Positions 54,939 through 61,161 of a DNA stretch of 61,161 bases are shown here, in pieces. Within the stretch, counting starts at the first letter, position 1. Every line of letters begins with the position of its first letter. The stretch comes from Oceanospirillum sanctuarii (GTDB taxonomy: Bacteria > Pseudomonadota > Gammaproteobacteria > Pseudomonadales > Halomonadaceae), in the NCBI RefSeq assembly GCF_002150805.1, contig NZ_MTBA01000011.1, positions 1-61,161 of the forward strand, in the 5' to 3' direction. The position numbers and the translations under genes are program-made. The notes under the pieces were generated by a model. The model did not search any database, had not been told where the DNA came from, and worked only from the letters and a program-made list of their open reading frames with translations.

Positions 54939-56138
54939 ATGTCTTCAAACGCTAAAAAACCAAGAATTACACCATCCCGCCTAAAGCGCCCGGCTACTTC
55001 GGGTAACAGCCAGCAAGATTCCACTTCTAAAACGCCGGTTCATACAGAGCAAACACTGGAATCGACCTTAAACCTGACTTCTCTGGGTTGGGGTCACTTT
55101 TTTCAGCAACAGCTGACACTTGAAGAACTTGAGCAGCAAACCCCTTTTCGGGTAACCGAGGTGCACCGAAACCGTATTGTGCTGCAGAGCATTGCGCCAT
55201 CAGCCAGTGGTAAAAACAGCCTGCAGGAAGAGAACCTTTCCACTCTGTTCTGGAAAGATCTACCCGCTCAGGAAAGACCGACGGTTGGTGACTGGTTACT
55301 TCTCAATACCGATAAGCAACCGGTACGCCTGCTGGATCGCTTTAGTCTGATTCAGCGTCTGGCTGCAGGTGCCGAAACTGCTCAGCAGCTGATCGCCGCC
55401 AATATCGATACCCTGCTGATCGTCACCTCATGCAATCAGGACTTTAATCTCAGCCGACTGGAACGCTACCTGAGCCTTGCGGCAGAAAGCGGTATTCAGC
55501 CGGTTATCGTACTGACCAAAAGTGATTTGTGTGCAGAGCCGGAAGACTTTATCCGTCAGATCCAAAGCCTCGATAACCTCTTGCCCGTGGAAAGTGTAAA
55601 TGCCACGGATCCGGAATCAGTAAAGCGTTTACTGCCCTGGTGTAAAAGCGGACAAACTCTGGCGCTGACCGGATCATCAGGTGTTGGAAAATCCACACTG
55701 GTTAACAGTCTGACCGGCAACCATGAGCAGGCGACTCAGGACATTCGGGAAGATGATGCCAAGGGGCGACACACTACCACAGGACGCAGCCTGCATCTGA
55801 TCACCGATGGCGGCTTACTGTTGGATACTCCGGGAATACGGGAACTGAAACTGTTCGACAGTGAATCCGGTATCCGACAAACCTTCTCAGATATCGAATC
55901 ACTGGCCGAACAATGCCGTTTTGCGGATTGCCTGCACCATGATGAACCGGGCTGTGCTGTGACAGCAGCTATTGAATCCGGCCAGCTGGAAGCACGGCGA
56001 CTGGATAGCTTTCACAAGCTGATGGATGAGCAGGAAAGAAATCAGCAGAGCCTTGCGGAAAAACGGGAGAAGGATCGGGCATTTGGTCGTTTTATCAAAT
56101 CGGCCAAAACCTCCGCCAAGCAGTTTAAGGGGCGCTAA
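54939..56138 (+). CDS. rsgA: Ribosome small subunit-dependent GTPase A
   Basis: The protein has 399 residues from the ATG at 54939 (GGAA upstream); the frame also extends to 54870. It is a circularly permuted GTPase: the OB-fold comes first (TEVHRNRIVLQS, then VGDWLLL), G4 is TKSDL, G1 is GSSGVGKST and G3 is DTPGIREL. The zinc knuckle is CRFADCLHHDEPGCAV. It tests late 30S maturation near the decoding site. It is longer than usual RsgA (about 350), with about 45 extra N-terminal residues rich in Ser, Lys and Pro. A leader peptide and structured 5' region precede it. Confidence 0.92.
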   Translation: MSSNAKKPRITPSRLKRPATSGNSQQDSTSKTPVHTEQTLESTLNLTSLGWGHFFQQQLTLEELEQQTPFRVTEVHRNRIVLQSIAPSASGKNSLQEENLSTLFWKDLPAQERPTVGDWLLLNTDKQPVRLLDRFSLIQRLAAGAETAQQLIAANIDTLLIVTSCNQDFNLSRLERYLSLAAESGIQPVIVLTKSDLCAEPEDFIRQIQSLDNLLPVESVNATDPESVKRLLPWCKSGQTLALTGSSGVGKSTLVNSLTGNHEQATQDIREDDAKGRHTTTGRSLHLITDGGLLLDTPGIRELKLFDSESGIRQTFSDIESLAEQCRFADCLHHDEPGCAVTAAIESGQLEARRLDSFHKLMDEQERNQQSLAEKREKDRAFGRFIKSAKTSAKQFKGR

Positions 56139-56157
56139 GTCACTAAAAGTCTATATC

Positions 56158-56190
56158 AAAAGCCCTGAAGGATGTTCAGGGCTTTTATTC
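56158..56190. terminator. Bidirectional terminator between rsgA and the OmpA-like gene
   Basis: AGCCCTGAA (56161-56169) pairs with TTCAGGGCT (56175-56183), with AAA before and TTTATTC after. Confidence 0.9.
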
Positions 56191-56244
56191 TCTGAGGCAG
56201 GTTCTAAAAATACCCCGCTCAAGTAGCTCGTGAGCTCTCGATAA

Positions 56245-57288
56245 TTACCGAGTGATATTCTTCATATCTACCGCGTAGATAATTGCCTCAATGCGTCGGT
56301 TGGTGCTGTGTGCCATCTCGTTATCCGCCGGATCCAGCAGACGGGATTCACCATAGCCTTTACCGGTAACCCGCTTAGGATCTACCTTAAACTCGTCAAC
56401 CAGAACCTTGGCAACGGCTTTAGCACGGGCATCAGAAAGTCTCAGGTTGTATTCGAACGAAGCCGGAGCGGATGTGTGGCCACCAATTTCCACTGCTGTT
56501 TCAGGATTTCGGTCCAGAAAATCAGCAACTTTCCTAATCTCCTGATAATACGCAGGATCAACTTCAGAGGAATCGTTCGGGAAGAGCACGTTAAGCTGCA
56601 TCGAGACCACAAACTGCTCGGCAATCGTACAACCATCCTCATTCACCAGATATTGCATCGGTGTCCCCGGACACAGATCCAGACGATCAATCACGCCATC
56701 TTTATCAATATCCGGCTCAGGCACAGAAATAATCACGGTATGAACCGGCTTATGGGGGTTAATAAAGTCCGTTTCACTGTTATAGAACTGATAGCGAATA
56801 CCCGCTTTGGTCCCTATATCTGTGAAAGAGGTTTTCATACCCTGATAAACAGCGCCTTCAGCAAACACAGACCATTGAGATGCCAGAGGAAAACTCCCCC
56901 CCAGACCTGCATTGATCACCGAATGCCCTAGCCCCGGAGTCACACTTTTAAAACCAGCGAAGGTGTAGAGATGATTCTTTTCGGTAAACCGATACATCAG
57001 ATCGATACCCAGGCGACGCTCATTACCACCGGTTGCTAAAGATGAAGCCCTGTGGTAATCCTGCTGTCCCCATTCCAGACGAGCGCCCCAGGTTGGCGTA
57101 AAAAGAACACCAATTTCGATACCCGGCCCCTTACCACCATCGATATAATCGTAATCAGCATCAGTTTTCTTTTTAGTGTCAGTAGCCACAGCTTCATAAA
57201 AGCCACCAACATAAACACCCTCCTGTGCAGATGCCAGCACAGGAGACAATCCTAAACCTGCCAACAGAATAAAGCTGCTGATTTTCAT
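56245..57288 (-). CDS. OmpA-family outer-membrane protein
   Basis: The protein has 347 residues from the ATG at 57288, with GGGAAG upstream; the frame also runs to 57357. A signal peptide ends LASAQ (about 22). An N-terminal barrel of about 180 residues follows, then a TSP3-type DIDKDGVIDRLDLCPGTP loop (about 196-213). The OmpA_C domain has VEIGGHTSAP, NLRLSDARAKAV and VTGKGYGES, which bind peptidoglycan. It is monocistronic and shares its terminator with rsgA. The 5' end is separated from the IS element by about 250 bases. Confidence 0.92.
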   Translation of the reverse strand: MKISSFILLAGLGLSPVLASAQEGVYVGGFYEAVATDTKKKTDADYDYIDGGKGPGIEIGVLFTPTWGARLEWGQQDYHRASSLATGGNERRLGIDLMYRFTEKNHLYTFAGFKSVTPGLGHSVINAGLGGSFPLASQWSVFAEGAVYQGMKTSFTDIGTKAGIRYQFYNSETDFINPHKPVHTVIISVPEPDIDKDGVIDRLDLCPGTPMQYLVNEDGCTIAEQFVVSMQLNVLFPNDSSEVDPAYYQEIRKVADFLDRNPETAVEIGGHTSAPASFEYNLRLSDARAKAVAKVLVDEFKVDPKRVTGKGYGESRLLDPADNEMAHSTNRRIEAIIYAVDMKNITR

Positions 57289-57572
57289 AGACACTTCCCG
57301 CTGATAAAACGCAAACATGCTCTTCTTGTTGCTCTTAATACCTGAAATAAAAAACAATCCATTATCCGGCAGATTGTAACATTTTGTTAGGACTCACTTT
57401 CTCACTATGACAAGGATTTAACAATCTGCGAGTGGTTTTTGTCGCTTTTGGTAAGGATTCCACCCGGAGAGCATGAAGAAAGCCTGAATAAAATATTACT
57501 TTTTCAAAAGCCAATACAATAAAGAGTACTTTATAAAAAAAAGAGAGCCTATTGGCTTTCAGACTGCTGACA

Positions 57573-57605
57573 AACCCCGGTTATTTTTGACCGGGGTTCG
57601 TTTTT
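57573..57605 (+). terminator. Inward-facing terminator at the left IS end
   Basis: AACCCCGGT (57573-57581) pairs with ACCGGGGTT (57590-57598), then CGTTTTT. It would stop plus-strand transcription that enters the element. Confidence 0.8.
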
Positions 57606-57721
57606 CAGGGCTCATCAGATACCTAATGAGCCTGCCTGACGACCCGATCTCAGATGACTCGCTCGCTTTTGATGCGTGCTATCTCGCCCTTGTTGCTTAT
57701 TTCACACCTAAAACGACCTGC

Positions 57722-59039
57722 TCAGGCCGCTTTACTGCTCATCAACGCTATTTTCTTCATATTTTGGGCGGCTGCCGCCAGTAAACACTGCCTTTTGACA
57801 CGATTCAGCCCCCGATAGCGGGCGTATCGGTAACCGTGAAGCTCTTTGGCATCGGTAGATCTTTTTCCCTACTGGGTTCAGCCGGTGCTGATCGATCCGT
57901 TCTTTACTGTCTTCCCAGACGTGGCGCGTCACTGTTTTAACCCCTTTCGCATTTTGTGTGCACTGAGCTCGTCTTGGGCTGGTCAGGCAATGTTCCGGGT
58001 TGGATTGGTAATGCCGATAACCTTCTCGATTCGTGGTGGTATAGATCAGCCGTTGGCCTTCCGGACAGGTGTAATGATCCTGCTTGGCATCATAGTGATA
58101 TTCCCGCTTATAAAACGTGCCCTTGCGGTGGGTCGGGCGGTGGTAGCCGATTACCCCATACAGCTGGCGTTCTTCCAGCCCTTTGCAGATGGCTGCTGTA
58201 AAGTAACCCGCATCGACCCCAACCGCTTGGATGTCGAAGCCAAAGCGTTCCTTTTGCCGATCAAGCCGTTTGAGATAGGGCTTGCTGTCATGAACATTGC
58301 CCGGTGTGACGTGCACATCGGTGATGATGTTACAGACGCCATCCACCGTACGGTGATCCAGATAGTAAAAGCCTTTGGGCTTGCCGTCGCGCACCATGTA
58401 CCCGCTGTCCGGGTCGGTGGTACTTTGCTTAATCGTGCGCGTTTCGGGCGTTTTCGAGCGCGACGGTAAGGGCTTTTTTCCATGGGCTAAGCGATCCTCC
58501 TCAACCGCCTGATCCAGTACGCCAAGATAGTCTTTGGCGCTTTGCTCGGCTTTCACCTTAATCGACTTATTCTTGTTGGCATTGGCTTTGAGATGCGTGG
58601 AATCGGTGTAAAGCACGCGTCCGGTCACCAGCTTTTTGCGCATTGCCTGCAGAACGATCTCATCAAAGATCTGCTGATACACATCGGACTCGTTAAAACG
58701 TCTGCGGCGGTTCTGGCTGAGTGTCGAAGCATCAGGGACTTTGTCGGTCAGGTTCAGACCGAGGAACCAGCGATAAGCGACATTCACCTGCACATCTCGG
58801 ATCAGCTGACGCTCACTGCGGATACCGTAGAGGTAACCGAGAAACAGGAGCTTAAACAGCAAAGTCGGATCAAGCGCGGGGCGGCCGTTATCAGCGCAAT
58901 AGAGATCTTTGACCAGATCATGGATAAAACTGAAGTCGATAGTGGCTTCAATTTTACGGAGTAGGTGGTCATCGGGGACGAGTTCGTTGATACACACGAA
59001 CTCCAGTTCGGACTGGGTTGGGGTTTTGTCTTTTAGCAT
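57722..59039 (-). pseudogene. IS1182-family transposase, C-terminal deletion and frameshift
   Basis: The frame from 59039 encodes 435 residues, ending at 57732. The N-terminus (ALDPTLLFKLLFLGYLYGIR, WFLGLNL) and the DDE landmarks VLYTDSTHLKANANK and VGVDAGYF are typical of IS1182. After GKKIY (about 57855) the product turns into unrelated sequence. In another frame the family C-terminus continues as DAKELHGYRYARYRGLN to a stop at 57722. The expected RRRKETxERSFA segment between these points is missing. The loss removes the region with the catalytic Glu and shifts the frame, so the protein is probably inactive. No ribosome-binding site is visible; a TATAAT lies seven bases before the ATG. Confidence 0.8.
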
Positions 59040-59050
59040 GTTGCTATTAT

Positions 59051-59079
59051 AAAAAGTCCCCGCACGAGGCGAGGACTTT
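59051..59079 (-). terminator. Inward-facing terminator at the right IS end
   Basis: AAAGTCC (59053-59059) pairs with GGACTTT (59073-59079), with inner CGC/GCG, and TTTTT follows on the minus strand just before the transposase start. Confidence 0.7.
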
Positions 59080-59115
59080 GTCAGCAGTCTGAGAGCCTAT
59101 CGACTCTCTTTTTGC

Positions 59116-61161
59116 TTACCCCCAATCGACCGGAGTCTCATCAGGATCCAAGAATTCATCGCCGCCGTTATCTCCGTCGGAATTAAACTCTCCAAATTCA
59201 GAACCATCGGAAACTTGTTCATTCTCTATGAGAGTAGACCATCCCTGATCCCCAGAAGGCTCTTCCACACCATTTTCAAGAGCATCGATTAGTCCTTGAG
59301 GTTCTTCCTCACCGAACATAAACAAGTCATTTGAACCAGAATAATCATCCTCATTCTCAGGTGCTCCAAAATCATCAGGAGAACTAGACTCTCCAGCTTC
59401 ATTAAACGGAAGTTCTGCTGCTTCTGTAGCAAACACCTCACCTCCAATGATTTCTTCAAGCTCATCCTTGCTAACTAAGAAGCCTGCTTCATCAAAAGTG
59501 ATAAGCCCATCATCTCCAATATTTTCAGATTCAAAGCTTGCCACAAGTTGATCCCCAGCGAAAAAGCTTACGCTATCGCCCGAATCATATTCAAAACAGC
59601 CATTATCCAGTTCACCAGATAACCCAGAAGAGGTTTCGTAGCTCATTCCATCCAATGGTGCTTTTGCAAAACTGGCTGTACTAATGGAATCATCAACATG
59701 CTCTTCAAACACTGTTTGATCAGAGTATTGTTCGAGCATTCTCTGGACATGATCCATTGCATCTTCTTCAGAGATAGCATCCCACCCAGCTTCTTCAACT
59801 GCAGATCTAACTTCATCCTCAGAAGCAGTTTTAAGATCCAATGTGACACCTTCAAACAAAGCATGAACTTCAGGAGTAATCGTAATCCCATTATCGGGAT
59901 TGCCATCCTGATCTAATGATTGAAGGAATACAGCCATATTCTCAACATATTCATCATTAAGATCAGCTCTTGAAACATCAGCCATATCCTGAAGGAACAC
60001 AGCTCCTTCAGCTAAATCACCTGCATCAGCAGTACCTATCTCAACATCCCCTATCTTGAAGGTAACCTGATCTCCCTCTTTATATTGGAAAGAGCCATTT
60101 GCATCGGTAAGACCAGAGATCCCAGAGGTTGTTTCATAGATAACCCCTTCCATAACACCATCGATAGCTTGACCAGTTTTATACCCAGAATCATTCGAAG
60201 TTAAATCAGATTCATTAACTGTCTCATCAACATCGAGTTTGCCATTTGGTTTGAATTCAACCCAATCAATATCCTTGAGATCGACCGCATTAGCTTCAGA
60301 ATCAAAATATTCCGTTGATGCCTTAATTAAATACTCTTCCACAGCTGAACCAAACTCTGACTCTATGTCTTCGAAGTATTTTTTTGGGTCCGAGTAATCT
60401 TTAACATCCCCGCCATATTCATCAATCTTAACAGTAGTGCCATCCTCTAGTTTGAGGATTACATGAGAAATTCCATGTGCGCCGATAACTGCTGATGGTT
60501 GATCAGTGGAGTCAGAGTCTTCAGTACTCTCGCCAGAGCAGGATGAAGTATCATCGGTTTCATCGCTAGCTATAGCAGGCTTGATAAAGAAACCAGAGGT
60601 TGCTGATGAATCAACACCATTGTCGTTGTCGCCCCCTTTATCTTTGCCATTTCCACTACCTTTACCTTTGTTTTCATTACTCTGAGACGTATCTCCATCA
60701 AAAACGATGTGAGTAAAACTATCTCCCAAATTGCTAATATCGATCTGGCCACTACTATCAAACGAACCGCTTCCGACTTCAACGAACCCCTGACCATCTG
60801 CATCAGGTTTATAAGCAGTCCAGTTTCCGCTAATGCTGTCATCTAGATCAAACCCTCGAACATCAAAACTTGTTGAGTCAAACTCCCCACCAAGATCGAC
60901 TACTAGGGATTCATTGTTTTCAATGGCAGCATCCTGATTACCTTCATCTTTGTTCTTATTACTTACGCCATACCAATCTTCACCATCAAATTCGACCTCA
61001 GAAGTTTTTGCCTGAGCAGACTGAGTATTGCCATTACTAACCCAGCTGTTAAAACCATTACCTTCATAGGCGCCGTACTCATAATCCTGGCCTGAGTCTG
61101 AATCACAATCAGAATCACTGTCCGAATCGGAGTCACTATCGGAGTCTGAATCGCTATCGGA
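59116..61161 (-). CDS. Acidic Ser-Asp-repeat surface/secreted protein, C-terminal part
   Basis: The frame is open from the right edge of the window to the TAA at 59116-59118, giving 681 residues of a longer protein. It enters through an (SD)n tract with one Cys, then EYGAYEGNGFNSWV and an acidic, Gly/Asn-rich region (KGKGSGNGKDKGGDNDNG). Two related beta-rich modules follow: YETTSGISGLTDANGSFQYK around 60060-60150 and YETSSGLSGELDNGCFEY around 59570-59660. Each has an EGD or SGD turn before VTF/VSF. The N-terminus and any export signal are outside. No RTX repeats or LPXTG-like anchor are seen. The first in-frame Met-type codon (TTG at 60729) is not the start. The function may be surface adhesion or matrix, from composition only. 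Confidence 0.75.
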   Translation of the reverse strand, partial: SDSDSDSDSDSDSDSDSDCDSDSGQDYEYGAYEGNGFNSWVSNGNTQSAQAKTSEVEFDGEDWYGVSNKNKDEGNQDAAIENNESLVVDLGGEFDSTSFDVRGFDLDDSISGNWTAYKPDADGQGFVEVGSGSFDSSGQIDISNLGDSFTHIVFDGDTSQSNENKGKGSGNGKDKGGDNDNGVDSSATSGFFIKPAIASDETDDTSSCSGESTEDSDSTDQPSAVIGAHGISHVILKLEDGTTVKIDEYGGDVKDYSDPKKYFEDIESEFGSAVEEYLIKASTEYFDSEANAVDLKDIDWVEFKPNGKLDVDETVNESDLTSNDSGYKTGQAIDGVMEGVIYETTSGISGLTDANGSFQYKEGDQVTFKIGDVEIGTADAGDLAEGAVFLQDMADVSRADLNDEYVENMAVFLQSLDQDGNPDNGITITPEVHALFEGVTLDLKTASEDEVRSAVEEAGWDAISEEDAMDHVQRMLEQYSDQTVFEEHVDDSISTASFAKAPLDGMSYETSSGLSGELDNGCFEYDSGDSVSFFAGDQLVASFESENIGDDGLITFDEAGFLVSKDELEEIIGGEVFATEAAELPFNEAGESSSPDDFGAPENEDDYSGSNDLFMFGEEEPQGLIDALENGVEEPSGDQGWSTLIENEQVSDGSEFGEFNSDGDNGGDEFLDPDETPVDWG

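Larger units (their letters stand above)
57541..59110. mobile_element. IS1182-type insertion sequence with damaged transposase
   Basis: The element is bounded by 34-bp imperfect inverted repeats (57541-57574 and 59077-59110) with 4 mismatches; both share TCAGACTGCTGACAAA and the outer AAGAGAG. Total length is about 1.57 kb. No target duplication could be defined, because the flanks are A and T runs. Terminator-like hairpins point inward at both ends. It lies 5 bases past the stop codon of the Ser-Asp-repeat gene. Confidence 0.85.

Noticed and set aside
57846-58469. Plus-strand frame of 207 codons inside the IS
   Set aside because: It is antisense to the transposase frame and has no independent evidence.
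59046-59051. TATAAT before the transposase as a promoter
   Set aside because: It would start transcription at the ATG itself and no -35 element is visible; a leaderless message is possible but not supported.
59116-60729. Ser-Asp protein starting at 60729
   Set aside because: That codon is TTG in the middle of a frame that stays open to the window edge, so the start lies outside.
60570-60842. Separate 90-residue gene within the Ser-Asp protein
   Set aside because: It lies in another frame of a continuous open reading frame that shows clear repeat and module structure.

Overview
The window looks like chromosome of a marine gammaproteobacterium, most likely an Oceanospirillaceae-type organism. 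This is inferred from the protein families (dadA-ridA-dadX, cydP-cydA-cydB-cydX-ybgE, a RhlB of Pseudomonas type, BCCT and TRAP components) and the moderate GC content; no rRNA or tRNA is present to fix the taxonomy. Most of it is ordinary, tightly packed housekeeping and metabolic DNA with clear Rho-independent terminators. The last 4 kb and the 36.4-40.6 kb stretch look more accessory.

Layout. 0-10 kb: a GNAT acetyltransferase, then a 2-hydroxyacid (lactate/glycolate-like) module: an orphan TRAP binding protein, an FAD-linked D-2-hydroxyacid dehydrogenase, a divergent LysR regulator overlapping a LuxR-type solo, a GGDEF-EAL protein and an FMN-dependent L-2-hydroxyacid dehydrogenase. 10-15 kb: a 3'-5' exonuclease coupled to a cNMP/CBS/nucleotidyltransferase protein, and a BCCT transporter. 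15-19.6 kb: a small-molecule kinase divergent from thiBPQ. 19.6-26 kb: a GAF-PAS-GGDEF-EAL protein, a Na/Pi symporter with a tiny Lys-rich partner, a Bcr/CflA-type exporter and a 31-residue membrane peptide. 26-31.6 kb: a sigma-54 activator with a Cys-rich PAS domain, divergent from cydP-cydA-cydB-cydX-ybgE; the intergenic region carries an exact -24/-12 promoter and two upstream dyads. 31.7-36 kb: a periplasmic ATP-dependent DNA ligase, then dadA-ridA-dadX. 36-40.7 kb: three envelope proteins (TraF-like barrel, lipoprotein, outer-membrane protein). 40.8-47.6 kb: dinG, a solute-binding protein, a TIGR02647-type protein, rhlB and a glutamate-synthase-like FMN protein. 47.8-53.1 kb: a probably iron-regulated imelysin / di-heme oxidoreductase / imelysin / DUF1513 operon. 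53-57.3 kb: a basic small protein, xthA, rsgA with a long structured leader that encodes a 16-residue peptide, and an OmpA-family protein. 57.5-59.1 kb: an IS1182-type element with a damaged transposase. 59.1-61.2 kb: the C-terminal part of an acidic Ser-Asp-repeat protein that runs off the window.

The strongest candidates for something undescribed are (1) the sigma-54 / Cys-PAS control circuit of the cytochrome bd operon, (2) the leader peptide plus nested hairpins in front of rsgA, (3) two highly structured 3'-terminal RNAs, after dctP and after the 295-residue outer-membrane gene, and (4) the three-gene envelope cluster with an internal terminator. All functional statements come from reading motifs; no database search or folding program was run.
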